57,799 nt of DNA from Limnohabitans sp. 2KL-1 (GCF_003063435.1 NZ_NESL01000014.1:1-57799); one strand, 5' to 3'. Shown: positions 16,294 to 25,845, numbered from the stretch's first letter. Made by a program: numbers and translations. Notes: a model not told the origin generated them from the sequence alone.

Positions 16294-17523
16294 ATGCCCG
16301 TGAATTTGCCCCCACTGGACCCCGCTCAACTCAGCCCGATCACGGGTGTGCGCATTGGCATCGCCGAAGCCGGTGTGCGCAAAGCCAACCGAAAAGACCT
16401 CACGGTGTTTTTGCTGGACGAAGGTGCCAGCGTGGCGGGTGTGTTCACCCGCAACCGCTTTTGCGCCGCCCCGGTGCAGGTTTGCTGCGAGCATTTGGCT
16501 GCGGGCAGCGCGGTGCGTGCTTTGGTCATCAACACGGGCAATGCCAATGCGGGTACGGGCGCACCGGGTCTGGCCCATGCTCGCCAGACCTGTGACGCGC
16601 TGGCCAAGTTGCTCCAATGCACACCCGCGCAAGTTCTGCCGTTTTCGACGGGCGTGATCATGGAGCCGCTGCCGGTGGACCGCATCGTGGCAGGCTTGCC
16701 CGCTGCGCTGGCAGATGCGCAGCCTGCCCATTGGGCCAAGGCCGCCGAAGGCATCATGACCACCGACACTGTGCCCAAAGCCGCCAGCGTGCAAGTGCAA
16801 GTGGGCGGGAAGACCGTGAGCATCACCGGCATCAGCAAGGGCGCGGGCATGATCCGCCCCAATATGGCGACCATGCTGGGCTTTGTGGCCACCGATGCGT
16901 GCATCGATCCGGCCTTGTTGCCCGCGCTTGCCAAACAATTGGCCGACGGCTCGTTCAACCGCATTACCATCGATGGCGATACCTCGACCAACGACTCCTT
17001 TATGCTGATCGCCACGCACAAGGCGGCGAATGCACCCATCACGTCACTGGACAGCGCAGAAGGCCAAGCCTTGGTACAGGGCCTGATGCAAGTGGCTCGC
17101 CAGCTGGCCCACGCCATCGTGCGCGATGGCGAGGGTGCCACCAAGTTCATCACCGTGCAGGTCGAAGGCGGCCGCACGGGCGAGGAGTGCCGTCAAGTGG
17201 CTTATGCCATCGCGCACTCGCCCCTGGTCAAAACCGCTTTCTTTGCCAGCGACCCCAATCTGGGCCGCATTCTGGCCGCAGTGGGCTACGCCGGGATTGA
17301 AGACCTGGACCAGGGCCTGATCGAGCTGCACCTGGACGATGTGCATGTGGTCTCGCAAGGCGGTCGCCGCGCCGAGTACCGCGAAGAAGACGGTCAACGC
17401 GTCATGAAAGGCAGCGAAATCACCGTGCGTGTGGGCCTGGGCCGGGGCACCGCCAGCGACACCGTGTGGACCTGTGACCTGAGCCACGAGTACGTCACCA
17501 TCAATGCGGATTACCGTTCATGA
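16294..17523 (+). CDS. argJ: bifunctional glutamate N-acetyltransferase/amino-acid acetyltransferase ArgJ
   Basis: ArgJ transfers the acetyl group from N-acetylornithine to glutamate, recycling it in arginine synthesis; some forms also use acetyl-CoA. The 409-residue precursor self-cleaves before a Thr. The site is visible as [22 protein letters not shown] near residue 190, with the scissile Ala-Thr in NMATML. An [15 protein letters not shown] motif and the terminal [16 protein letters not shown] are also present. A GAAGGA ribosome-binding site precedes the ATG. Its last bases overlap the start of the next gene (ATGA). Confidence 0.96.
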   Translation: MPVNLPPLDPAQLSPITGVRIGIAEAGVRKANRKDLTVFLLDEGASVAGVFTRNRFCAAPVQVCCEHLAAGSAVRALVINTGNANAGTGAPGLAHARQTCDALAKLLQCTPAQVLPFSTGVIMEPLPVDRIVAGLPAALADAQPAHWAKAAEGIMTTDTVPKAASVQVQVGGKTVSITGISKGAGMIRPNMATMLGFVATDACIDPALLPALAKQLADGSFNRITIDGDTSTNDSFMLIATHKAANAPITSLDSAEGQALVQGLMQVARQLAHAIVRDGEGATKFITVQVEGGRTGEECRQVAYAIAHSPLVKTAFFASDPNLGRILAAVGYAGIEDLDQGLIELHLDDVHVVSQGGRRAEYREEDGQRVMKGSEITVRVGLGRGTASDTVWTCDLSHEYVTINADYRS

Positions 17524-18410
17524 CTTCTCCTGCAACCTCTGCCCTGGACCAACTGCTGGCCAAAGTCAGCCAGCTGGTGGATCGCATCGAGTCGGTCTTG
17601 CCCCAACCCCTGTCTGCCCCCGACTGGACGCAGGCCATTGCCTGGCGCTACCGCAAACGCTCGTCCGGCCATGGCGTGCTCGAACCTGTGCGCCATGTGG
17701 CGGCCATGACGCTGGCTGACCTCAAAGAAATCGACGACCAAAAAGAAAAGCTGCAGCGCAACACCGAGCAGTTTGTGCACGGCCGTCCGGCCAACAACGT
17801 GCTGCTCACAGGCGCACGCGGCACCGGCAAGTCCTCGCTCATCAAGGCCTGCCTGAACACCTATGCGCCCCAGGGCTTGCGCCTGATTGAGGTGGACAAG
17901 GAAGACCTGACCGACCTGCCCGACATCATCGAGGTGGTGGCGGACCGCCCCGAAAAGTTTGTGGTCTATTGCGACGACCTGAGCTTTGAAGACGGTGAAC
18001 CGGGCTACAAGGCGCTCAAGTCGATTTTGGACGGCACCGTGGCGGCTTCGACCCCCAATGTGCTGGTGTACGCCACCAGCAACCGCCGCCACCTGCTGCC
18101 CGAGTACATGAGCGAGAACCTCACCTACAAGCACACCGAGGACGGCGAGGTGCACCCGGGCGAGGGCGTGGAAGAAAAAATTTCTCTGTCCGAGCGCTTT
18201 GGCCTGTGGATCAGTTTTTACCCCTTCTCGCAAGACGAGTACCTGACCATCGCAGGCCAATGGCTCAGCGCTTTGGGGGCCACGCCTGCGCAAATCGAGG
18301 CAGCACGCCCCGATGCGCTGCTGTGGGCCCTGGAGCGCGGCTCGCGCAGCGGCCGTGTGGCCTACCAGTTTGCGCGGGACATGATGGGCCGCCAAGCCGA
18401 TCCCGCATGA
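17520..18410 (+). CDS. DUF815-type AAA ATPase
   Basis: A 296-residue P-loop ATPase. Helical N-terminus (1-90), Walker [11 protein letters not shown] near 100-109, Walker [12 protein letters not shown] near 148-158, a sensor-1-like [10 protein letters not shown] near 182-191, and arginines in the C-terminal helical lid ([18 protein letters not shown]). The family is widespread in proteobacteria and its physiological role is not established. It overlaps argJ by 4 nt and mutT by 4 nt, so all three genes are translationally coupled. Confidence 0.85.
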   Translation: MTSPATSALDQLLAKVSQLVDRIESVLPQPLSAPDWTQAIAWRYRKRSSGHGVLEPVRHVAAMTLADLKEIDDQKEKLQRNTEQFVHGRPANNVLLTGARGTGKSSLIKACLNTYAPQGLRLIEVDKEDLTDLPDIIEVVADRPEKFVVYCDDLSFEDGEPGYKALKSILDGTVAASTPNVLVYATSNRRHLLPEYMSENLTYKHTEDGEVHPGEGVEEKISLSERFGLWISFYPFSQDEYLTIAGQWLSALGATPAQIEAARPDALLWALERGSRSGRVAYQFARDMMGRQADPA

Positions 18411-18889
18411 GCGCAGGTTTGCTGGTCGCTCATGGTGAGCGTGCACGCGAAGACCTGAGCGCAGGCCAGTCCGAGCGTGCCGTGGTCGATGTGGCCGTGG
18501 GTGTGCTGCTGCAGGCCGATGGTCGGTTTTTGCTGACCTCGCGCCCAGAGGGCAAGGTCTACGCTGGGTATTGGGAATTCCCCGGCGGCAAGCTCGAGGC
18601 GGGTGAGTCGGTCGAGCAAGCGCTGCGCCGAGAGTTGCAAGAAGAGCTGGGCATCACCATCGGTGCCGCGCAGGCCTGGAAAACCCAGATGGTCGATTAC
18701 CCGCACGCGCTGGTGCGGCTGCACTTTTGCAAAGTGTGGGACTGGCAGGGCGAGCTGCAGATGCGCGAAGCGCAGTCACATGCTTGGCAGACGCTGCCGG
18801 TTGAGGTGGTGCCTGTGTTGCCGGGTACGGTGCCGGTGCTGGGCTGGTTGGCGCACGAGCGTCAATTCAGCGGTGCCACGCACGCCTGA
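18407..18889 (+). CDS. mutT: Nudix hydrolase, MutT-type 8-oxo-dGTP diphosphatase
   Basis: MutT clears 8-oxo-dGTP from the nucleotide pool. From the ATG overlapping the upstream stop the protein has 160 residues. The Nudix box is complete (GGKLEAGESVEQALRRELQEELGI, about 64-87), the preceding strand is VDVAVGVLLQADGRFLLTSRP, and WEFPGG is the MutT-like entry to the box. The roughly 25-residue N-terminal extension ([16 protein letters not shown]) is longer than in E. coli MutT. It converges on yacG with no terminator seen. Confidence 0.88.
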   Translation: MSAGLLVAHGERAREDLSAGQSERAVVDVAVGVLLQADGRFLLTSRPEGKVYAGYWEFPGGKLEAGESVEQALRRELQEELGITIGAAQAWKTQMVDYPHALVRLHFCKVWDWQGELQMREAQSHAWQTLPVEVVPVLPGTVPVLGWLAHERQFSGATHA

Positions 18890-18922
18890 AACCTATGCGG
18901 GTGGCGCTGAGCGATTCAGGCC

Positions 18923-19138
18923 TTATTGCAAACGTGGATCGCCAAAGGGCTCGTCAGGTGGGGTGTCGTCGGGCAGTTTGAACTCTTCGCTGGCCCAGGC
19001 CCCCAGGTCAACGCCCTTGCAACGGGCGCTGCAAAACGGGCGGTAGGGGTTGGCGCTGCTGTACAGGCTCTGGCCGGCGCAGGCTGGGCAGCGTACCTTG
19101 CGGGGTGTGAAGCCTTGAGGCTGGTTCGAGTCGCTCAT
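18923..19138 (-). CDS. yacG: DNA gyrase inhibitor YacG (zinc protein)
   Basis: A 71-residue zinc protein. The four-cysteine site is CPACAG ... FCSARCKGVDLGAWASEEF, the YacG signature. YacG binds GyrB and blocks DNA binding in E. coli. The ATG overlaps the zapD stop (ATGA); a GTG two codons earlier is possible. The coaE-zapD-yacG order is the same as in many gamma- and betaproteobacteria. Confidence 0.92.
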   Translation of the reverse strand: MSDSNQPQGFTPRKVRCPACAGQSLYSSANPYRPFCSARCKGVDLGAWASEEFKLPDDTPPDEPFGDPRLQ

Positions 19139-19890
19139 GCGCACAAAGACATTTCAAAAGGCACGTCATCGGTGGTGGCCACCAATTTACCATCGCTTTG
19201 TTGGCGCATCATGCGGATCACCACCAACAAACGGTTGCAGCTGATCTCGGGGGTGATGCCCAGTGCCGGATCGATTTTGAGGCGCAGCAGTTGGAACGCG
19301 CGTCCTTGGGGCAAATTTTGTTGCAACTGTCCGGTGGTCGCCATGACTTTTTGGCTGGCCCCGGATTCACGCAGCATTTGCAAGAGCAAATGAACGGCTT
19401 GCGACAATGGGCCAAACGGTGCAGACCAAGTCTGCAGGTCGGCCGACCTGCTGCTGTTTGGAAAGTGCTGCCAAGCGTGGTATGCGGGCAAGTCAAATTC
19501 ACAAGTACCGCCAGGGATGACCACACGGCTTCTGAGGGCCATCAGAAAATCATTTTCTGTCAGGCTTTGACCGATCTTGCCGTTCAACTGGTTCAGGGCT
19601 TCAAAGTGCTCATCGAGTTGATGGATCAGGCCGTCAAGTGCTTGCTCCGAGATGGCCGGGTTGCCACGGTAAGCATTGAAAAGCTGCTTTTGACGTTCAA
19701 GATCCTTGAGCACATCGGATTTGAGTTCCGAGCGGCTGCTCACTTCCATGATTTCAAACAAAGTGGTGAGCGCAAAGTGATGGTCGAGTGCATCCTCACG
19801 CAGGATCAACTGACCCAGACGCCTGAACAGTTGCTGCAATCGCAAATAAGTGCGAATGCGTTCATTAAATGGATATTCGTACAGTATCAC
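19135..19890 (-). CDS. zapD: cell division protein ZapD
   Basis: ZapD (YacF) crosslinks FtsZ filaments at the division ring. The 251-residue protein begins MILYEYPFNERIRTYLRLQQLF, the family's characteristic start, and has the helical FFEIMEVSSRSELKSDVLKDLERQ-like segment (here FEIMEVSSRSELK). A C-terminal beta domain contains the FDLPAYHAWQHFP region. Length matches the family. It is 22 nt downstream of coaE and overlaps yacG. Confidence 0.93.
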   Translation of the reverse strand: MILYEYPFNERIRTYLRLQQLFRRLGQLILREDALDHHFALTTLFEIMEVSSRSELKSDVLKDLERQKQLFNAYRGNPAISEQALDGLIHQLDEHFEALNQLNGKIGQSLTENDFLMALRSRVVIPGGTCEFDLPAYHAWQHFPNSSRSADLQTWSAPFGPLSQAVHLLLQMLRESGASQKVMATTGQLQQNLPQGRAFQLLRLKIDPALGITPEISCNRLLVVIRMMRQQSDGKLVATTDDVPFEMSLCA

Positions 19891-19912
19891 GCGGCATTTT
19901 CCAATACCGCCA

Positions 19913-20530
19913 TCATAGCCCGAAGTCGGCAGCCAACTGAGCCACTTGGGTGCTTAATTCGTCAAAATCGAGACCTTGATTGACAATAACGATATCTGCA
20001 CAAGCCAAGCGTTCAAGCCGCTGGGCTTGTTGGGCGATGATGCGATCAACCTCGGGCTCACTCAAGCCACTTCGCTTCATGACCCGCTGGCGCTGGGTGT
20101 CTTGATCACAATCCACCACGACCACACGATCGACCTGACGACGCCAGCGTTCACCAGACTCCACCAACAACGGGACATCAAAGACCAGGCAATGCTGGCC
20201 TTGTTCGATCGCCGCATGGGTCTGTTCTGCGGTGATCAGGCTGACCAGTGGATGAATGATTCCCTCCAGTTGACGCTTGGCGAAGGGGTCTTGAAATACC
20301 CGAGTGCGCATGGCTTGTCGGTCCATGGCACCGTCCGGCCCAATCATGTGGGGTCCGAATGTTTGGGCAATGGCTTCCAGGGCGCGGCCGGAAGGCCCCG
20401 TCAGTTGGCGAGAAATGGCATCGGCATCAATGACCGTGGCGCCACGTTGAGCCCAAAAGCCAGCCACGGTGCTTTTGCCACTGCCGATACCCCCGGTCAA
20501 GCCTAGGCGCCAGATGCGTTGGTGAACCAT
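19913..20530 (-). CDS. coaE: dephospho-CoA kinase
   Basis: CoaE phosphorylates dephospho-CoA, the last step of coenzyme A synthesis. 205 residues from an ATG 5 nt after the pilD stop. Walker A GLTGGIGSGKST (8-19), VIDADAISRQL for the CoA-binding aspartates, the lid region with RQLEGIIHPLV, DVPLLVESG, and VVVDCDQDTQRQRVMKRSG. The open frame extends 16 residues upstream into pilD, and that start is unlikely. It is part of the pilBCD-coaE-zapD-yacG run. Confidence 0.95.
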   Translation of the reverse strand: MVHQRIWRLGLTGGIGSGKSTVAGFWAQRGATVIDADAISRQLTGPSGRALEAIAQTFGPHMIGPDGAMDRQAMRTRVFQDPFAKRQLEGIIHPLVSLITAEQTHAAIEQGQHCLVFDVPLLVESGERWRRQVDRVVVVDCDQDTQRQRVMKRSGLSEPEVDRIIAQQAQRLERLACADIVIVNQGLDFDELSTQVAQLAADFGL

Positions 20531-20535
20531 GTTCG

Positions 20536-21354
20536 TCAAATATGAAACCAGGGCAGGGGACCAAAAGCCATGACCCAAAAGCCTGCCAAAACCAGAAAAG
20601 GTCCAAATGGCAATTGACCATTCTCAGACAGTTGAGCTCGAAGTCGCAACACCACCCCGCCAGCGACGCCGGTCAGCGAGGCAATCATCACCAGGGACAA
20701 CAAGGCGGGTAAGCCCAGCCAGGCCCCCAGTGCTGCCAGCAGCTTGAAATCACCTTGTCCCATGCCTTCCTTGCCTGTCACGATTTTGAAAAGCCAATAC
20801 ACCGACCACAAAAACAAATAACCCACGCTGGCACCCCAAAGTGCGTGGTTCAGTGTCGTGCCCGTCAGCCCCAGGCTGGCACCCACCAGGCCAGCCCACG
20901 TCAGGGGCTGTGTGATGGCGTCGGGCAGCAGCGTCGTGTCGGCGTCGATGGCGGCCAAGGCCACCAAAGCGGCTGAAAAGCCTGCCCAAGCTGCCGCTGT
21001 GTAACCCCAGCCGTGCTGCGCAAAAACCCCTACAAACAACAAAGCGGTGATCAGCTCTACAGCCGGATAGCGCCAGGAAATCGGTGTCTGGCAGTGGGCA
21101 CAGCGGCCCTTGAGCCACAAGAAACCCAATACGGGGATGTTTTCTCTCCAGCCCAGCGGGTGCGCGCAATGTGGGCAATGCGATGCGGGAAATGCCAGGT
21201 TGTAGCTTGCCCATTCGTCAACCTTGCCATCCGATTCGGGTTGCCACTGCGCCTCCATCATGCGGGGCAGGCGGTAAATGACCACATTCAGAAAACTGCC
21301 AACGATCAAGCCAAGCAAACCTGCCAGCGAAAGGCTGAAAAAAATCTCGTTCAT
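20536..21354 (-). CDS. pilD: type IV prepilin peptidase/N-methyltransferase
   Basis: PilD cleaves and N-methylates type IV prepilins at the inner membrane. The 272 residues have the N-terminal domain with two CxxC pairs (CPHCAHPL ... CAHCQTPI, about 59-90) on the cytoplasmic loop, then multiple membrane helices. The two catalytic aspartates are in AAIDADTTLLPD and the GMGQGDFKLLAALGAW motif (GxGD aspartyl protease). It begins 1 nt after the pilC stop. Confidence 0.95.
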   Translation of the reverse strand: MNEIFFSLSLAGLLGLIVGSFLNVVIYRLPRMMEAQWQPESDGKVDEWASYNLAFPASHCPHCAHPLGWRENIPVLGFLWLKGRCAHCQTPISWRYPAVELITALLFVGVFAQHGWGYTAAAWAGFSAALVALAAIDADTTLLPDAITQPLTWAGLVGASLGLTGTTLNHALWGASVGYLFLWSVYWLFKIVTGKEGMGQGDFKLLAALGAWLGLPALLSLVMIASLTGVAGGVVLRLRAQLSENGQLPFGPFLVLAGFWVMAFGPLPWFHI

Positions 21355-21355
21355 G

Positions 21356-22570
21356 TCAGAAAACTTGTCCTAAACGGAAAATGGGCAAATACATGGCCAC
21401 CAAAATGGCACCAATAAAGCCACCCAGCACCACGATGATCAAGGGCTCGAGCAAGCTCGACAGGCCATTGACCTGATCGTCCAGTTCGGTCTCCATCAGG
21501 CCTGCTGCTTTGGCCAGCAAGCTGTCCAGCGATCCGGTTTCTTCTCCGGTAGCGCACAACTGCGTGATCATCGCCGGAAATCGCCCGGTTTGGGTCATGG
21601 CCTCACTCAAACTGCTGCCCTGGGCAACCCGGCGTTGCAGTTGCAGCGTGATGCGAGCGAACACTGGATGATCGCACGCTTGGGCCGTGGGCCCCAATGC
21701 TTCGGTCAATGGGACACCGGCGGACAGCAGCGCTGAAAGGGTTTGCGCCCACCGGGCCACCACCGAGTGGGTCACAAGGGCCCCCAAAAGAGGCCATCGC
21801 AAGAGCCAGCGAGACCACCATTGCTTGGCATGTTCCAGTTTGTGTTGAGACCTTTGCGTCAGCCAGGCGCCACCAGCAGCCACGACCAGCAACAGTGGCC
21901 CTGAATGGATCAGTGCACCGCTCAGACCCACCACCATCTGAGTGGCCCATGGCAGTTCTGCACCAAAAGACTGAAAAACGTCCTGAAAAACCGGCACCAC
22001 AAACACCAGGATCATGATCAAAATGCCGATGGCTACGAGCAAGACCGCGCAGGGGTACATCAACGCAGACCGGATTTTGGAGCGCAGAGCCTCGTTCTTT
22101 TCGAGCGTCAGAGACAGGCGCTCCATCATGGTCTCCAATATGCCCGCCGCCTCGCCAGCCTGAACCATGTGGACATACAGACCGCTGAATAGCTGCGGGT
22201 GTTTTGCCAAAGCGGTGTGCAGGCTGAGGCCTGCCTCGACATCGGATTGCACGGCCCGAATGGTTTGCAACAGTCCAGGAGAGGACATGCTGCGGCACAG
22301 CATGTCCAGCGCTTGCAGGAGCGGCACGCCTGCGCGCAACAAGGCAGCCAATTGCCTGGTCATGGCTGACAGTTCTTTGGGGCGAACAGTGGGTGTTTTG
22401 TGCCACCACAGGCGGTGTAATTGAACTTGTTGCAGGCCTTGCCTGCGCAATTGCGCACGGGCCAGGTCGGCATTGACTGCGTTCAAACGCCCCTCGACCG
22501 GCTGGCCCTGAGAATTCAGACCTTTCCATGCGAAAGCCGCCTGGGCGTGTGAGGTTTTGGGCGGGGTCAT
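21356..22570 (-). CDS. pilC: type IV pilus inner-membrane platform protein PilC
   Basis: PilC is the platform that couples the assembly ATPase to pilin polymerisation. From the ATG overlapping the pilB stop (ATGA) it has 404 residues, with two GspF-type repeats: LSAMTRQLAALLRAGVPLLQALDML near 67-91 and RWAQTLSALLSAGVPLTEAL near 270-290. There are three membrane segments, including ALMYPCAVLLVAIGILIMILVFVVPVF and the C-terminal LEPLIIVVLGGFIGAILVAMYLPIF. The same frame remains open far upstream inside pilB, and that part is not coding. Confidence 0.94.
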   Translation of the reverse strand: MTPPKTSHAQAAFAWKGLNSQGQPVEGRLNAVNADLARAQLRRQGLQQVQLHRLWWHKTPTVRPKELSAMTRQLAALLRAGVPLLQALDMLCRSMSSPGLLQTIRAVQSDVEAGLSLHTALAKHPQLFSGLYVHMVQAGEAAGILETMMERLSLTLEKNEALRSKIRSALMYPCAVLLVAIGILIMILVFVVPVFQDVFQSFGAELPWATQMVVGLSGALIHSGPLLLVVAAGGAWLTQRSQHKLEHAKQWWSRWLLRWPLLGALVTHSVVARWAQTLSALLSAGVPLTEALGPTAQACDHPVFARITLQLQRRVAQGSSLSEAMTQTGRFPAMITQLCATGEETGSLDSLLAKAAGLMETELDDQVNGLSSLLEPLIIVVLGGFIGAILVAMYLPIFRLGQVF

Positions 22571-23781
22571 GCGCCCTCCCGTGTGGCTGCCAGTACCTCG
22601 TCCAGCGAGGTCACGCCCTGCAACACTTTGCGTAAACCGGCCAGACGCAAGCTGCCCACCCCTTCGCGTTGGGCTTGCTGGGCCACTTCTTGGCTGCCAG
22701 CTTCGCGCAGCACCAGGTTTTGTATCTCGGTACTGATGGGCATCACCTGAAAAATCCCCGTCCGGCCAGAGAATCCTTTGTGACATTGATCGCAGCCCAC
22801 CGGGATGAAAACTTCGACTGGGTCGCTTGGCAAAAGCGCCGCGGGCAGTCCTGCATGTTGCAAGACAGTCGTCGGCAATGAGGTTTTTCTTTTGCAATGC
22901 GGGCACAAGCAGCGCACCAACCTTTGGGCTGTGATCAGTGTCACGCTGGCAGCGATGTTGTAGGGAGCCGTGCCCATGTTGCGCAAACGCACGAGCGTAC
23001 TGGGCGCGTCGTTGGTGTGCAGCGTGGAGAGCACCAGGTGACCGGTCTGCGCCGCCTGGATGGCGATGTTGGCGGTTTCCAGATCGCGCACTTCGCCTAC
23101 CATCAAAATGTCCGGGTCTTGTCGCAAGAAAGCCCGCAGGGCAACCGCAAAACTCAAACCAGGTTTGTCCTGCACGTTGACCTGGTTGATGCCTTCCATC
23201 TGAATTTCGCAAGGGTCTTCAACGGTGGCAATGTTCACTTCAGGCGTGTTGAGCAAGTTCAGGCAGGCGTAAAGCGACTGCGTCTTCCCCGAGCCCGTGG
23301 GACCGGTCACCAGCACCATGCCATGGGGCGCCCGTATGGCCTGAATGAGACGGTTGAGATCTTCCTGTTCATAACCCAGTTTGTTCAGATCCAGCTGTGC
23401 CTGCGCGGCATCGAGGATGCGAACAACCAGCTTCTCGCCAAACAGGGTGGGCAAGGTGCTGATGCGCAGATCCAGCTCGCGTCCGTTGGCCAGTTGTAAT
23501 TTCATGCGACCGTCCTGAGGCAGGCGCTTTTCGGCAATATCCAGGCGTGAAAGGACTTTGATGCGTGACGCCAGCCGGTCTTTGAGCGCCATGTGCGGCG
23601 TGGCCAGTTCCCGCAATTCACCGTCGATGCGCATCCGTACCCGGTAGTGGTGTTCGTAAGGTTCGAAGTGCAGGTCGGAGGCTTTGAGCAGCACGGCATG
23701 CTCCAGCAATTGCTGAACGTAACTGACGACCGGCGCATCGTCTGCCCCGGTGTTTGGTGCACGTGTCTGGGCAAATTCCAT
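22567..23781 (-). CDS. pilB: type IV pilus assembly ATPase PilB, short form without N-terminal domain
   Basis: A GspE/PilB secretion ATPase of 404 residues, clearly shorter than the roughly 560-580 usual for PilB. It begins directly with the N2-like domain (VVSYVQQLLEHAVLLKASDLHFEPYE). It then has Walker A GPTGSGKT near 163-170, the Asp box (TVEDPCEIQMEGINQVNV), Walker B DILMVGEVRD, the His box (HLVLSTLHTNDA) and a zinc site from CLCPHCK and CDQC. The first domain, which in other PilB proteins binds regulators, is absent. The 279-bp upstream gap is too small to hide it. The frame is open above the chosen ATG for 38 codons without family similarity. Confidence 0.9.
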   Translation of the reverse strand: MEFAQTRAPNTGADDAPVVSYVQQLLEHAVLLKASDLHFEPYEHHYRVRMRIDGELRELATPHMALKDRLASRIKVLSRLDIAEKRLPQDGRMKLQLANGRELDLRISTLPTLFGEKLVVRILDAAQAQLDLNKLGYEQEDLNRLIQAIRAPHGMVLVTGPTGSGKTQSLYACLNLLNTPEVNIATVEDPCEIQMEGINQVNVQDKPGLSFAVALRAFLRQDPDILMVGEVRDLETANIAIQAAQTGHLVLSTLHTNDAPSTLVRLRNMGTAPYNIAASVTLITAQRLVRCLCPHCKRKTSLPTTVLQHAGLPAALLPSDPVEVFIPVGCDQCHKGFSGRTGIFQVMPISTEIQNLVLREAGSQEVAQQAQREGVGSLRLAGLRKVLQGVTSLDEVLAATREGA

Positions 23782-23913
23782 GCTGTCTCCGAATGATTTG
23801 AAAACCGAGTTATTCAAATCATGGTGCTTTAACGCGATTTTGTAAATGCACCATCCAAGTGAACCCAAACCACTGTTCCGGTTAAAAATTTGCAAGTGCG
23901 GTCACGCAAGGGG

Positions 23914-23930
23914 GTGTTCCAGCGGAACAC
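23914..23930. promoter_or_regulatory. 17-bp palindrome upstream of pilB
   Basis: GTGTTCC-AGC-GGAACAC, a perfect inverted repeat in the 279-bp gap between ispB and pilB. It lies about 135 nt ahead of the pilB start and could be an operator. The rest of the gap shows no gene that I can support. Confidence 0.3.
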
Positions 23931-24060
23931 AGCGGGCTGCCGTATCGGTAGAGCCAATGTGATGGCCGCAGAACCCGGTCATGCACAAGGCGTGATGTGC
24001 AAGATCAGCAGTGGTCGGGAATGTCGTCAAACATCCTGTTGCCACCGCGTGGTATGCGGA

Positions 24061-25044
24061 TCAAGTGCGTCGGTTGAGCAATTGGGACGCCAGCACCACC
24101 ATCGCCCGGCGATGCTCGTTGCTGGGCAGTTGCAGGGCTGCATCTATGGCGCGTTGAGCTTCTGCGGCAGCGGCGTCACGTGTGGCCTCCAATGCCCCAG
24201 TGTCGCGGACGATGGCCACAATGTCTGTCAATCGGTCGACGCTGCCGGTTTCAATGGCTTCGCGCACGATTTGGCGTTGCGCTTCGTTGCCGCGTTGCAT
24301 GGCCAAAATCAAGGGCAAAGTGGCTTTGCCCTCGCGCAGATCATCACCCAGGTTCTTGCCCATCTCGGCCGTGTTGCCGTCGTAATCGAGCACATCGTCG
24401 ATCACTTGAAAAGCCGTCCCCAAGGCCTGACCGTATTCAGCGCATGCGGCTTCTATTTCGGGGGGGCTGGCTGCCAAGATAGCGCCCAAACGGGCACTGG
24501 CTTCAAAGAGTTTGGCCGTTTTGGAGCGGATGACGCGCAAATAACCCGCTTCGTCGAGAGAGGCATCGTGCATGTTCATCAACTGCAGCACCTCGCCTTC
24601 GGCGATCACGTTGGTGGCATCGGCCAAGGTCTGCATGATTCGCATGCTTTCGGCGTCCACCATCATCTGGAAGGCGCGCGAATACAAAAAGTCACCGACA
24701 AGTACGCTGGCTGGATTGCCAAAATTTTCATTGGCCGTAGGCTTGCCGCGTCGCAAGGTCGAATCGTCCACCACATCGTCGTGCAACAGCGTTGCGGTGT
24801 GGATGAATTCAACCACCGCGGCCAAGTTGTGGCGTTGACTGCCCGTGTAGCCCAGAGCGCCGCAAGTCAACAGCAAAAGGACGGGGCGTAGGCGTTTGCC
24901 ACCGGCCGAAATGATGTACTGTGCCACTTGGCCCACCAATGGCACACCTGAATCCAGTCGCTGGGCGATAACCCGGTCGACTTCGGCCATGTCGGGTGCC
25001 ACCAGTTCTAGGACGGTGGCGGTGCTGTGATCGGAGGCAGACAA
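24061..25044 (-). CDS. ispB: octaprenyl-diphosphate synthase (polyprenyl synthase)
   Basis: IspB builds the isoprenoid side chain of ubiquinone from farnesyl diphosphate and IPP. The 327-residue protein carries GGKRLRP (49-55), the first aspartate-rich motif [10 protein letters not shown] and the second [12 protein letters not shown]. The small residues ahead of the first motif fit a long-chain product, and the exact length cannot be read. The start is a TTG, because an in-frame stop lies just above it and no ATG precedes the conserved N-terminus. It is divergent from rplU, the usual arrangement. Confidence 0.95.
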   Translation of the reverse strand: MSASDHSTATVLELVAPDMAEVDRVIAQRLDSGVPLVGQVAQYIISAGGKRLRPVLLLLTCGALGYTGSQRHNLAAVVEFIHTATLLHDDVVDDSTLRRGKPTANENFGNPASVLVGDFLYSRAFQMMVDAESMRIMQTLADATNVIAEGEVLQLMNMHDASLDEAGYLRVIRSKTAKLFEASARLGAILAASPPEIEAACAEYGQALGTAFQVIDDVLDYDGNTAEMGKNLGDDLREGKATLPLILAMQRGNEAQRQIVREAIETGSVDRLTDIVAIVRDTGALEATRDAAAAEAQRAIDAALQLPSNEHRRAMVVLASQLLNRRT

Positions 25045-25111
25045 ATGGAATATCCGGCTGGGTTACCCGGCTGGGCCGAGTCTGGAAAGGACGAGGGTGG
25101 GACACATTTTG

Positions 25112-25128
25112 AATGTGCACACATTATA
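25112..25128 (-). promoter_or_regulatory. candidate ispB promoter -10 overlapped by a palindrome
   Basis: On the minus strand a perfect TATAAT occupies 25128-25123, about 79 nt before the ispB start. The plus-strand palindrome AATGTG-CA-CACATT (25112-25125) covers its downstream edge and the expected start point, as an operator might. No good -35 is visible. Confidence 0.4.
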
Positions 25129-25178
25129 GGGACCGCGTTTGTCAGTCCTGCTTTGAGAGATCGGCGGGGCCGAAGGAT

Positions 25179-25207
25179 TTGCCTGATGGGTTTGACCGTG
25201 CTAGAAT
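25179..25207 (+). promoter_or_regulatory. candidate rplU-rpmA promoter
   Basis: -35 TTGCCT (25179-25184), 17-nt spacer, -10 TAGAAT (25202-25207), 53 nt before the rplU start. Spacing is optimal and both boxes are near consensus, as expected for a ribosomal protein operon. Confidence 0.6.
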
Positions 25208-25260
25208 CTTCGGTTCCTTGGGGATTAGCCCTTGGAAACTTCCATTCAAAGAGGTCATTT

Positions 25261-25572
25261 ATGTACGCGGTCATAAAAACCGGTGGCAAACAGTATCGTG
25301 TTGTCGCTGGCGAAAAAATTAAAGTAGAACAGATTGCTGCGGACGTTGGCCAGGAAATCGTGATTGATCAAGTTTTGGCCGTCGGTACCGGCGCTGAACT
25401 CAAGATCGGCACGCCCCTGGTGTCCGGCGCCACAGTCAAAGCCACAGTTTTGGCGCATGGCAAGCACGACAAAGTGCACATCTTCAAGATGCGCCGTCGT
25501 AAGCACTATCAGAAACGTCAGGGTCACCGCCAGCAGTTCACCGAACTGCAAATCGGCGCGATCTCTGCCTGA
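25261..25572 (+). CDS. rplU: 50S ribosomal protein L21
   Basis: 103 residues, [20 protein letters not shown] start and the basic [16 protein letters not shown] segment that contacts 23S rRNA; full family length. The frame is open upstream, but the ATG at 25261 is the conserved start. rpmA follows after 12 nt, as in nearly all bacteria. Confidence 0.98.
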   Translation: MYAVIKTGGKQYRVVAGEKIKVEQIAADVGQEIVIDQVLAVGTGAELKIGTPLVSGATVKATVLAHGKHDKVHIFKMRRRKHYQKRQGHRQQFTELQIGAISA

Positions 25573-25584
25573 GGAGAATAGGTC

Positions 25585-25845
25585 ATGGCACAGAAAAAAG
25601 GCGGCGGCTCTACGCGCAACGGTCGTGATTCCAAGCCAAAGATGCTGGGTGTCAAGGCTTTCGGTGGTGAACTGATCAGCGCTGGCTCGATCATCGTTCG
25701 TCAACGTGGTACCAAGTTCCATGCTGGCAACAATGTCGGTATCGGCAAAGACCACACTTTGTTTGCCCTGGTGGACGGCCACGTGTCGTTCTCGACCAAA
25801 GGCGAACTGAGCAAGCACATGGTGAACGTGACGCCGGCTGTTTAA
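25585..25845 (+). CDS. rpmA: 50S ribosomal protein L27
   Basis: 86 residues beginning [19 protein letters not shown], so the N-terminus near the peptidyl-transferase centre is ready-made and there is no cleavable extension of the Firmicutes type. The core [26 protein letters not shown] is fully conserved. A strong GAGGAGA precedes the start. Terminated by the following hairpin. Confidence 0.98.
   Translation: MAQKKGGGSTRNGRDSKPKMLGVKAFGGELISAGSIIVRQRGTKFHAGNNVGIGKDHTLFALVDGHVSFSTKGELSKHMVNVTPAV

Noticed and set aside
22571..23212. N-terminal extension of PilC running into pilB
   Set aside because: The pilC start at the ATGA overlap gives the family N-terminus; the extension lies in another frame of conserved pilB sequence.
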